Positions 37,980 to 50,052 of a DNA stretch of 64,000 nucleotides are shown in pieces (the stretch's first letter is position 1; each line of letters opens with the position of its first letter). The translations under genes and the position numbers were made by a program. The notes below the pieces were generated by a model that saw nothing but the letters and a program-made list of their open reading frames with translations, did no database searches and was not told the DNA's origin. This DNA is from Larus michahellis (lineage: Eukaryota; Chordata; Aves; Charadriiformes; Laridae): NCBI RefSeq assembly GCF_964199755.1, contig NC_133898.1:109377847-109441846 (forward strand), written 5' to 3'.

Positions 37980-40900
37980 ATATTAGAATACAAGGGATAA
38001 TGACAGTGTTGATGACGACTGGAGGGACAATAGTCCTATCTGTATTACACCATTATTTTCTTTTTCCTCAGTGCCCTGAAGAACTATGCTAAACTAAATA
38101 TCCAATAATCAAAAGCAACAGAATATTTAGAAATCAGCTGGACACAAAAAAAAATGCAACCTGCCCAGGCAGCTTTAACACAAAGCATACAGGCTCTCTG
38201 GAGGAACAAAAAATGCTGGCATTCTAATACTACAAATATTTAGGGATCTATTCTAATGCCTGTTGAATATGGAACCACAAAAATGATTTGATTTCATGCT
38301 TACAGGACAACAGAGAAGGCTCTATATTTACATGTGGACATGTTCCTATTGAGGATGCTGAACTCGACTCAGTAGGAGCTACGTCAACATCTATTAGGGC
38401 TTTTTTAGGTATTACAAGTATCCAAATATGGAATGTTTTGCATATTTTTTTTACTTTTACATATAAAATAATGTAAGTCTTACTCTGAAACAGTCCAGGC
38501 ATTTCAGTTGAAACCTTCTAACATGGACTCAGTTTGAAAGTAACTTTGCATCGCTTCTAAAAATAGTTGTACGTGCAGATTGGTAAAACAGAACTTTACA
38601 TGCTTTTAAATCCCAACAATAAGGGCTTCATTTAATTAAAAAGAAAAAAAAGTAATTTTTAAAAACCTTTTAAAAATTGTCAGATATATCTGCTACTGAA
38701 AAAGATAATGGGTATGTGTATAATGATGTGCATAATATGTACTGGCGATTTATCACTTTTACGTTAGCAGGATTATGGAAGCATAACTTTTTTAACTAAA
38801 CATGCAGTTTCAATAGCAATTTTCTCTTTAACATTCTAATGGTCAGGAGTAAATTTAATTCACAAAAATGTAAAACTAAGTTCAGCTGGAATTAAAATGC
38901 GTAAGAATTGTTCTTATTTTAAAAGAATGAGATTCTTCTGTTACTTTTTATTTGTTTTGTTACTTTAACCCTGGGATAAGTTAGAGGCAGCACAGTACTG
39001 TGTTGCCACTTCTGAAACAGACAGCAGATCAGGCAACTAAATGCAGGACGTGTATGTTCCAAGACCAACGTGGATGGAGCACCACAACTACCTAGAAATT
39101 AAAAATCTTCATGTTAAAAGGACCAACTTTGCGATCAAAGCTCCCTAGTTCAAACGTAGCTGGTGAGGGAACACAAATACGTTTTTTACATGACTGCAAA
39201 ACTTCCCTCATCGATACTTGAAGCTTGAAGCAAAGGCAGCATCAGCTATTCCAAGTAAACACTTTTGCCTCTGCCTTATATCCCTCAATTTTTAACTGTA
39301 CCTTCTTTCTTTACCCATCTACTTTTTTTAATGCCAAAGTATTTTACGCCTCTGATATTTTTATGTACTTAACTACAGGGAGCAATTAGAATGCTGGTAC
39401 TTCCTGGCTACTAATATTTAAAGCTTTTATCACAAGAGAAAAGGAGCATGTCATGTACTCATAAGGAATAGAATCGTTACCAACAACTGCTATTATTGGC
39501 ATGTTCCAAATAAGCTCCAAACCAGCCTTTTTCTACATCTTAACCTCCTGTTGCTCAGCAAGGAATAGAATCTCTAAGCATCTCAGGAGATCAGGCAAAG
39601 ATGTATTTACTGATTTAACAAAAAAGAAAAAAGAAAAAGAAAAAAAAAAGCCATGAACCCCAACCCTGTTCCTGTGTAGAACTACTCTAAATCAGACCTC
39701 TGCTATGAAAAAAGGGTGTGCATGAGGCAGGACACACAATTCGAAGTTAATGCACTGCTATGACACAATTTTCAGCTTCCTGTAGAATTCAATGCCTGAG
39801 AACAGTGGGCTCAAATGCAGCTTTACACTGACGAAAAGTCAGTTATTTCTGATGTCTTTGTGCATAGATGCTGACTTTAAAAGCATCTCAAGCCATGGTG
39901 AGAAACCACAGCTAAAAGATTCATTCCTTCAGGATTTGTTTAACTGTATGGCTAAAATTCTACTGGACTGTATTAAAAAAGAGACTACCTGTAAATTTCT
40001 CAGATGGAATTTACCATACCAATATATATCCATCTTTTGTAAAAGAAATCTGAGCCTCTGAGCCAGTCATCCAAGCTCCGCTGACGAGACAGCTGGCACT
40101 TCTCCGGTGTGCTGCAGCTAACCTGCTTTAGGGAGAGGCTGCATCACCCCTTAGGGCTGCCCAGCTCACTCCACTTACCACCCAGGCGATCAACAAGTAC
40201 CAGTAACCACTGGTTTCTGCCCAGGAGGAGGCAGCTACAACATGCACATTTAATCAGAGAAATCTCATGCCCAGCAACAAAAGTCTCAAAGAACGAACTG
40301 AGTCTGTGAGTCCACTTGACCACAACTTCTCTTTCCTTTAAATCAGCACGTAAAAGATACCAGATACTGTGAGAAATAACAGATGTAAGTTATGAAAAGG
40401 AACTAACATATTTCATCAAGATTCACAGAATTTGCTAGGCAACACTTCCTAGTACCATGCATATGGGACCCGCATTATCCACAGATGTGAGCAACATTCT
40501 TATTTATTTCAGAAAATATTCAATGCAGCAAATGAAAGAACAAACAACATCAGAATTATAATGGTGAGGCAAGGAGACAGCAAAGAGAGAGCATTAGGGG
40601 GAAGAAAAAAACGAGAGCTGTATTAATTTTTATAAAGAACTTAAAAATGTTTTTCTCTTGGGAAAATCCAATCCGCTCTGAGACCTTTGACTGTGGGAGT
40701 AGGGGCAGAGGAAAGGTGATCTCCGTAAGGCAAGGCAGGAGCATCGCTTTACACAGCCCAGCGCCCACGGAGCTCAGCCACGCAGTACCAGGAGGGAGGA
40801 GTTTCTAACAGCCCAGGTGAGGGAGGCACACATCAGGGTTTTACCAGCTCCTGACTTCACAGTGGGCTGCACAGACCAGGCTGGGGAAGATTTCCTGACG

Positions 40901-43054
40901 CACTCGAGGAAGGCAGGGAGAACAAGGTCCAGGACCTTGAGGAACACGGACCCCAGCAGAGAAAGGGAAGCCTGGAATAAAGGAGGAGACAGCACACTTG
41001 CACCTGTCTTTGAAGGAGTTCGAGAGAGGTTTCATTGGTTTTAGTAAACTGTCTCCTTTACAGAAAGGGGATATTAATTAGCTAATAAAGGTTGTCATAC
41101 CAGCCCTGACACACACGATAAATACTGAGGGTCACTGGAGGGTTTTTTTGCTCACTTGAACCTTATCTTATATTTAATACTGCTTATTGATTTCATTTAC
41201 ACCAAAAATAATTTCATCTTCTGAAGCAGTGTTTAAAATAGATCACGCATTGTCAGCTCTTTCAGAGGAAATTTCTAAAATGATGGAAAAGCACATGCAG
41301 CCCTGTTCAGCAGGATCAACACTAAATCTGTCCCCCTTCTCGGTCCTTACTGGAGATGAGCAGAGAGGAGTGCTGACTATGGTCTTCCAAAACGTTGCTA
41401 ACTGAAGGGAGGTCAGTGTCCGAGTGGCAGGGAACTTGCCAAACTTAGAGCTTGCAGATGTGGTTTGGTAGTGAAACAAGATATGCTGTTCAGCCTTAGT
41501 ATGGCCTGAAGACATCATTTTGGACTGAGAAGGCAGCAATGTTCAGGTGTCCCCATGCAGGCACCTCCTTCAGGTCTCTCTGATGCCAGCAAAGGAACGG
41601 CCCAAAATACTCCGGTAATTCCCATTGTGCTGGTGACTGGGGCAGCTCGCAGCAAGTTCAGAGAGACGGGCAGCTCGCTGACACCACAGAAAAATGGAAT
41701 TGCCTGCTTGCAGACAATTTCCAGTCGGCCACAAGCCCCAAAGGTGGCACGTTCATCAACGGTGCAGAGACAGGGCGAGTGCTGCGGTGGCACCCCGTGT
41801 GGTGAAGCCTTGATCTTGGGCACCTGGCACACCTTCCATGGTCCCTTATGGAAGGGGAGGCTATCAAACAAAGAGGACTGCAAAGTCTGGGGATGATAAC
41901 TTGGCGATGCTCTTTCCAGGCACCAGTAAACCAATACCCCAGACCAGTGTTTTTAGTATTTGGCTAATTTTCTGACAAGACAAAGAACAGAATGAAAAAA
42001 CAGTTTTCCAGTTTTTCATTACAATAAAAACAGGAATATAGACTATTTGCTCATATACAACACAGGGAACTGAAAAATACAGCTTCTCTTGTAGGCAGAC
42101 TTCACTTTTCATGACTTGAAAATGCCCATACTTGGTCTGTCCAAATTAGGTGATTTATTTGTTTTTAAGCACATTTCACTCAAAGAGTTAATATATTCAA
42201 GTCCCTCCTTCTGGGTAAGGCCACAATGAAGAGAACTGAAGTATGACAGAGCCCAAATATGATGCTAAAACCAAAAGCCCTGCTCACAGCAATGTGTGTG
42301 CTTAGGGAGGCCTTCACCAGCCAGCACCTAAAAAACAGGTCCGAGTTCAGCGGCAAAACCTTCCTTGTTCACCTGTAACTCAAACAGCTGAATTCAAACA
42401 TCTCAAATATTTGAGATGGCTGGATTTCACTGGGAAGTAGGCTAATTTGTGAAAACTAAATACAAATAGGCTGAAGCCTGAGCAACTGACAGCTCAAATT
42501 TGCACACAGGCAGCACAATGTTCTCCAAGCATATCTGGAAAGCACTTTTATGTGGGCTCATTTATTATATCAAATAACAAACCAGATGCATTTAAATCTC
42601 TAGGATTCATTCTTTTTAAATTTGTTTTCCCTGTGAAGTTGTTTCCGTCAAAGTCAATGCTTGCAGTCAGGTACAGCCTCTTTAAACAGCCTCCCCTGGT
42701 GTGATGGCAACACACACCTAGGGTGAGATCTGGTTGCTTGCAAATGGATGCCTGGTGTTATCTGGGAAACCTCAAGATACCTGAGGCTAGCAGATACATA
42801 TCAAGTTGGCAGATATGGCACATGGGTTACATGGGACCCTTCTGGAGCAATGGCTGAAGGGCAGAAGGGTGACTACCTAGAGTCCCTAATGTGGCCCTGA
42901 GCTCTTCAGGAGTGGCAAGGGAAGACCAGCCTAGGCAGCTGGAGCTCCGTGAGAGGTGCTGGGTGTCCCTGACCTGGACTACAGCCAGGCTTTGTTGTAC
43001 CAGACAGGTCTGCCTGGGCACCTTGGAGATGCTAAGGCACCTCAAGTGACCACA
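37980..43054. other. Non-coding stretch, no gene recognised
   Basis: No exon is supported. A purine tract is at 39620-39649. A segment at about 41515-41934 is open on both strands (113 codons plus, 139 codons minus) and is GC-richer than its surroundings. It could be an eroded retrocopy, but I do not recognise any protein in it. Confidence 0.45.
39620..39649 (+). repeat. A-rich purine tract
   Basis: AAAAAAGAAAAAAGAAAAAG is followed by a further A9-10 run, all purine. It could be a decayed poly-A tail, but no element is recognised upstream. Confidence 0.85.
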
Positions 43055-43372
43055 GCATCACAGAATGGTAGGGGTTGGAAGGGACCTTCGGAGATCATCT
43101 AGTCCAACCCCCTGCCAAAGCAGGTTCACCTACAGCAGGCTGGACAGGAACACATCCAGGCGGGCTTTGACTATCTCCAGAGAAGGAGATTCCACCACCT
43201 CTCTGGGCAGCCCATTCCAGTGCTCTGCCACCCTCAAAGTAAAGAAGTTTTTACTAACATTCATATGGAATTTCCTGTGTTACAGTTTGCCCGTTGCCCC
43301 TTCTCTTTTCACTGGGCACCACTGAGAAGAGTCTGGCCCCATCCTCTCGACACCCACCCTTTAGATATTTAC
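43055..43372 (-). mobile_element. CR1 LINE, 3' part (minus copy of a head-to-head pair)
   Basis: The plus strand reads CATCACAGAATGGTAGGGGT and then TGGAAGGGACCTTCGGAGAT, followed by CACATCCAGGCGGGCTTTGA, CAGTGCTCTGCCACCCTCAA and CACTGAGAAGAGTCTGGCCC, up to CACCCTTTAGATATTTAC. This is the reverse complement of the same CR1 subfamily as the 9596 copy. It is about 318 bp, 5'-truncated, with ORF2 C-terminal remnants. Its 5' end directly abuts the plus-strand copy at 43376. Confidence 0.93.
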
Positions 43373-43375
43373 AAT

Positions 43376-43688
43376 TGGAGCCTACAGGAAAGATGGAGAG
43401 GGACCCTTTAGGAGGGAGTGTAGTGATACGACAAGGGGTAACAGTTTCAAACTAAAAGAGGGGCGATTTAGATTATATATTAGGAAGAAATTCTTTACTG
43501 TGAGGGTGGTGAGACACCGGAACAGGTTGCCCAGAGAAGTTGTGGATGCCCCATCCCTGGAAGTGTTCAAGGCCAGGCTGGATGGGGCTTTGAGCAGCCT
43601 GGTCTAGCGGCAGATGTCCCTGCCCATGGCAGGAGGGTTGGAACCAGATGATCTTTACAGTCGCTTCCAACCCAAACCATTCTATGAT
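43376..43688 (+). mobile_element. CR1 LINE, 3' part (plus copy of a head-to-head pair)
   Basis: Starts at TGGAGCCTACAGGAAAGATG and runs through TTAGGAAGAAATTCTTTACT, GTTGCCCAGAGAAGTTGTGG and GGCCAGGCTGGATGGGGCTT to CCATTCTATGATAAG. About 313 bp, plus strand, of the subfamily seen at 18284 and 34010, and different from its left neighbour. It is 5'-truncated and inactive. Confidence 0.93.
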
Positions 43689-46600
43689 AAGCAGTGATGA
43701 GATCAATGATGCTAGGCCCTAACAGGAGTCCAATTGCATTTAGTCACTAGTGCAAGCCAGTGCTATCAAAATGTGTCCTCCTGTCAGAAATGAGGATACT
43801 GCTTTCTCCTTCAGCCCCCTGACTCACTCACATGACACAGAATCAAGCACAGGTAAAGCGGACAGCCTGTCGGTGTCCAAGGGAAAGCCTGCCACTTTCA
43901 TAGGGACCAAACCACAAACGGAAACAGAGATTTGAGTCAGCCCCTTTTACTGCATCAAGAAACTAAGTGAAGGCCCAGGTTTAGGCATAAACACACGTGG
44001 AGGGTATTTTTAAGTGAATTCACAAATATATCACTTCAGCACCAACTGAAATTTCCAAGCAGTCTGCTGTGGGAAAAAAACAATGCAAATGTCATTATCA
44101 AGGAAATTCAGAAAGATGTTGTTTCCTGGTGACAACAGGCAACATTCCAGGAAATTCTTTTCACTGATGTCTGAATAAAAATTTTAAGTCACGCATGAAG
44201 AAGAAAACAATTCTATACATAACCACTAAATGACATTATATCATATTTCAGTCTTTACAGGAATCAGTTCTATTCTGTTTTAATCTTTCAGTTCGTGAGT
44301 TTTTCCATATACTTAGGAACAATTAACTGCCTCCATATAGAAAAAAGTGAAATTATTACTAGTTTAATCTTCATCACGACTACACGAATACTAATTTGCT
44401 ATTGCTCATATTGTTAATTCTATATTATCTTCTGACTTTCCACTTTGTTTTATTTTATTTTATAATACTTTAGTCACTTCTTTCATCTTTTTTCTTTTTT
44501 TCCTGTGGGAATATTTAAATTACTCTTAAAATTTCCATGAAATCTAAGGATACTAAAGATGTTGAAAAGTTACTGTTTGGTTTGCAATCTTAACTCTTTC
44601 TCCACTCTCCTTTGTGGAAGGTATTAAATGCTTGGGTATAAAACACAATTTGTTGCTTATGTATACAGTTCATTTTTCTAATAGGTTTATGGTATATGGG
44701 TTGTCACAGATTTGTGTTAAAACAATAAGTGAAAAAACAATCAATTAAGAAGAATACCACAAAATCCTGTAGATCAAACCACACAGTATTAGTAGCTATA
44801 GCCAAAAAATAGTAGCACTGGATGTAAAGTAAATTTTCATCGATACAGTTTTAAAGGGAATGCATCAAGAAGTTTTTATTGAGTAATAATTCAGTTTATC
44901 CAGCATTCTTTCATAACCAGGACATCTTGAATACACATACATTGCTGTTTATTTTGGTACCTCTTGCAAATCTTTCAGATGAGATTTCGCCAGTGGTAGT
45001 GATTACAAGAGCTGGACGTATTTACAAAGGGAGGACAAGGCTGGAGAAGACATTTTTATGTTTTGCTCTGAAAAAAAATGAAGACTAATGATCACACTGA
45101 TGTCTTTCAGAAGAGAATTCACACGGGAACAGCCTGGCTGCCAAGAATACTTTGTTCCTTGTGCTCCAAAATCAGAAACACAGGAAAAAAATTATTCCAT
45201 TGATCAAGAGAAACGCAGCTTACATCGCAAGTTGTGATAATAACAAATAAGATATTTCTTCAGGGTAACTTGGACCAGCCCCATAAAAGATGCTGAAAAA
45301 GAGAGGCAAATTTTATTCATCATTATGTGGAATTATGCAACTGAAATTAGGAGTGGTATAATGTTTTCTTGCAGAAAAAGACTTCCGCGGGGAGGGGGAT
45401 TGATAAGGTTTTTTTTACCATATTTTATGGGTAATCTGTTTTCCAAGTAAAGAACACCACAAATGCAGCCTGGCAGCTACCTCATATCAGCTGAGCCCCT
45501 ACCGTACATTTTTACGCATCAAGATGCGTTATACGATGCTGATGACTGTTTCTATAGCCTGTGCAGCTTTACCTTGTACACATGAAAATATTTAGGTCTG
45601 ACAATCTTTCATGACGCGGTTTGTGAAACGTGTACGACATCTCAGAAAAGAGATGTTAAGCAGCTTGTTCCTGCCTTTTACGTGTAAACCAGAACAAGAC
45701 AACCAAAATAGTCATCCCCTGTACTGCCCTATTAGGATCTCTTCACTATTATATTCAGATACTTTCATCTATATCCTTGATCATTTGTCTCCTTTTCTTC
45801 TGATGCCCAGCAGCATCACGATGCTTCCCTAAAACCCCTCCATAATACTTTCCCTTTTTTCCAACATTAATCTGGGCTTCCTCTTGCATCTGCTCACCCT
45901 TCAGCTGATACACTGCAACGTTGAGAAGCGGAGGAAAACACAAATGTTAACACGACAAGCTGTACTTAGAGCACTGATCTTTCAAGCAGTGAAGCAAAAT
46001 GTTATCTTTCATTTCAACACTGTAATCAGAACGTAAGGCTTCACACATTCTCTCAGTTCCTGGGCATCATATTTAGTTTGCTAAGTTGCAGTGTCCATGT
46101 ACATGCTGCGGAGTAACAGATGGACATTTGTCAGAACATTTAAAATTAAATTCCATCAAACTAGGAAGCATACCACAAAGTTTTTTAAAATAACAGGAGT
46201 GTAATTTCAAGAAATTCATGAACACACAGCAAATATTCTGCTAAAGGAAGTTTGAAAAAGGTTGTTTGTTACCTTTCTAAAAATAACTGAAAAGAAAAAT
46301 ACAATGTATTACATTTTACTTGGGTATGGAACTAAATAGAAGGCTACCCACAAGCAGATGTCAGGAAAGCTCCTGAAAGAGACGGCAGTTTGAATGGGAT
46401 ACAGTTATAGAGGAGAAACTTTTCTGTTTTATTGATCAAAGCGGCAATCTACAGCCTGGCATACACCACACTTCTCAGCTTTGTGTTTTGCTCTTTCTTC
46501 ACCATTTTTAGGACAGCAATTCATGACAATTTTGGAAAGTAAAAAGAAATAGAGAATCACAGGGAATTGATCAGAGACCTGACACTGGTTAGCAAAGGAA

Positions 46601-49120
46601 GTGTGTTTCATAATTTATCCATGACAAGGAGTATTTGAGAGTGACTTCCACCCTGCTCTAAATCATAAGTACATGTTAAAAATATTAATGTATCAAATGA
46701 GACATTTACTAAGGAATGTACAATCTCCAAAAGCACCATGAAACGAAAATGCTATTTTGAAATACAATAATTAAGAATGAAATGTATGTCAAATGTATGT
46801 ATGAAAAACCCTGTGAAGAATCCAAAATTAATCTATCACTTCTTAATTTGAAAAGAAAGACAGCAGGCCTTCAAACTATTGAATTTAACTATTTAGATCT
46901 ATTATAATGTTTCGGTCATCTGTTTCATTATTTTCAAAGGTTGGTGTATATGCCTTTGAATTCATAAAGTAATATATAACTTTCTAAATCTCATTGCAGA
47001 TGAAATCTTGAAGTGTAGATAGTTCAAGTTTACCTAAGAAAGGTCAGTGGAATATAAAAATGCATCACTTTACAAAAGGAGGAGTGAGGCTGAAAAATAA
47101 CGTAGAGACAAGCCTTCTCTTTTAGAAGTGTCAAATACATTAAGATTTTGGAGTAGTAAATTCTAAATTACCATTTAAGAAAACTGTTATTAAATTACTT
47201 ACCATCCATATTATTATAGAAGTATAGGATATCGTAACTAATTGCATCCCTCCTCAACTTCATCAAAACAATGTCTTTTGAAACACCTCACTTGCTATGC
47301 TCACCTCTCGCATGATGAATAAAAGCTGGCGTGCATGGAGATGGGAGATGCTACACAATCCAATGCACTTCAGAACCCAACGCACTTCAAGACAGGCAGC
47401 AAAAGCAATGCCGCATTTTGTACTGCTGCCTTTTCTGCATATAAGGCTATAAACTGCAGATACTTGTGACAAAAACACTCTGATCTACAAATCCTGATAT
47501 ACCGCAGTTTAAATAAACTGTGTGTTGTGAAGGAGCCATGCCTAATCTATGTGTAACATTTTGATTTCTCAGCCTACTGAAATTTATGGGAAAAAAACCA
47601 GCAGTCCTGTTTATCCGTTTGAATTCCAGAAAAAGGAAAAGAGTAAATTTGAATTTCTGTTAAGCTACTAAGAAAACACCACTTACATTAGTTATTTTAA
47701 AATTAATCTCTTCAGTATCAGAGTTTTTCTCTCAAAACCAGTAATTTATCTAGCTCTGAAAACTAATTTTGGACATTTGCGGTATGGATACAAACTATAG
47801 TAGCTATTCCTAAATGACACCATTTTTAAACAGCCCCTCAAATAAGTGAGATCAAAATCTCAGACTGAAATAAAAATCAAGTTAGTGTATACAATGTCTA
47901 ACAGGAACATTTAACAATCACATTTTAAAAATGTCTTGCCTTTAAGTAAAACATTATGGCGAAGATAACCCCAAAATAGCCAAAAAACAGGCCAGATCCT
48001 GGATAACAAAGCCACAAGTCGCCATCAAAGAAAAGATCAGTTTTGTGTCCTACAGCCAGAAAGAGCAGGGAACATCAGAGGGGCTCAAATTCTCCTTCAG
48101 AGGGAAGGTGAACCTTGTGCCACCCTTACCAATGGGAGCCCAAAGTCTTCCCAGTCAGAGGATATTAATACTTCTTACTCAAATGCAACATATTCTTGCT
48201 ATGTGATGTCTTCATGCCCCAGTTTGAAAAAAAAAACAAAAACAAAACCAAAGCATCATTATTAAGTCTACACATTATTTCCTCTACATTGTGTTATCAT
48301 GAGGAAGCCTGATTAAGGGTATGATTAAGAATTCCGACACAGTCTTTTCAAGAAACTTGATTTTACTTTTTCATTTCTTTTTCTGGCATTAAAAAAGGCC
48401 CAGATTCTTCTCGTAGCTTCAACCACGCAGGATGTGAAAGGCTGCAAGATCAAGGGAAGTAAATCAAAGGAAGAAAAGCAAGCTTTGCCCTCCTTTCTCC
48501 TCACCAGGGAAGATAATTGTTATCAATCTCTAAAACTAAAGAATGTATTTGTTCATGTAAGTGAAATACACTGTTGCACAGGATAAAGGTGGCCTCATAC
48601 TGATGCTCTTTGGAAAGAATTTCACTCCGTATGAATGAAGCAAGAGTGTTGTCTTTTATCTTACTTGGGCAAATTTGATAGAGTAAGAGTGTTTATGCTT
48701 TGTACCTTTATATGCCAATGACTTATTAAGCCATAAATCAATAAGAATGTGGAAGCGGATGATCCTCTGGGGTTTCTTCCTTCCCCTCGAATTTTTACAT
48801 TACTCTATAAGAAATAAAAGGAGTAGTAACTACTTGAGATTCTCTCTCTACTGTCTGCCATTCAGGGGGGAAAAAAAGAGGGTCAAAAATAACCTCCCAC
48901 TTGTGGCAACTGAAGCTATTTGTTCAGTGTTATTTTTATAGGCTACTTGTGAAACTAGAAGGCAGGCGTGAAAGCTGGGAAGTTCTACTCCTCACTGCCA
49001 GTAAAACACACAATAATACAATAACATACTTCTGTACCCCTGCAGCTGCACCAGCTCTAAAAAGAACCATGCAAGAGTGAAGCTGTTTGCAAAAAGTTTC
49101 CTTAAAGGCTGAGTTGATTA

Positions 49121-49210
49121 CCTGCATCGGTATCTACGGTAATACTACTTATGGTATTAATACCTGCAATCGGTATTATACGGTACCTATTAGTACCGTA
49201 TATGGTTTTT
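49121..49210. repeat. Tandemly duplicated, hairpin-forming 42-bp element
   Basis: Two diverged copies of a unit of about 42 bp lie side by side: CCTGCATCGGTATCTACGGT... from 49121 and CCTGCAATCGGTATTATACG... from 49163. The first contains the perfect 12-bp palindrome GGTATTAATACC (49153-49164). The second contains perfect 10-bp inverted arms TATACGGTAC (49177-49186) and GTACCGTATA (49193-49202) around a 6-nt loop. The block stands out from its flanks by repeated GGTA/TACC. I do not recognise the family. It could be a minisatellite remnant, a small MITE-like element or a protein-binding array. Confidence 0.75.
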
Positions 49211-50036
49211 ATGAAAAGTCACCAGCCTCTCCAGTTGTGAAACCAGGAGAACTGCTGGGGACTTTGCTGGTATTTTATGATAGTTGATTTGCATAATATT
49301 ATTAAGGCATTAAAAAGTTTTACAATGCAAGTCGTATAGTCAAGAAGTAACGAATCGCAGGAAACTAATTCAGTGGACCTCCAATGCACAAAAATAAATC
49401 TCACGTAGGCAATCAACATATTAAAAAACCCTGGCATGCTAAGGGCAATTAGATTCCAGACAAGCTTAAACAATCAGTTTGCATTCTCCCCCACACCTTA
49501 GGGATTACTGAAAATACAGTTATCACCTAAATTAAAGAAGAAAGATAATAAGGACGTGGTACAAAAAAAATGCTTTGAATTGTTATTCTCGGCACTGACC
49601 TGCTGCCTCTCCAGGGCACCGCGGGAGTTATTCCCTCTGAAAGGCAGTGCTCCAGGGCTGAACACCGCTCCAGCAGCCTCTCAGCTTCCAAGATGAAATA
49701 CGTATCAGACACCTTAAATGGCCACTACACAAGAAACTGGTGCCCAATATCTCTCAATATTTGTCTTTCTTAGTTTTACGCTTTCGTAACTGTTTTCAAC
49801 TTCATTATCAAGACTTAACCTTTACACTTGTTAGAGCAAACTTTGGCTCGCAACAACGTTTTGTGTTCAAACTGGGCTCAGGTCAATCCGACAACCCGAA
49901 GATGCTTTTCTTTCCTATGTCGTAACAAATTCACTTTTTAAAGAGAGTATTTAAGATGGAAGATAGAAAATTGAGAGTGATGGAAGGATTTTGGGCGGAG
50001 AAGGAGCAGCTATGACAGACCCGAGATGGGGAGCTA

Positions 50037-50052
50037 TAGATAGATAGATAGA
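50037..50052. repeat. (GATA)4 microsatellite
   Basis: TAGATAGATAGATAGA, four units. A short simple repeat. Confidence 0.85.
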
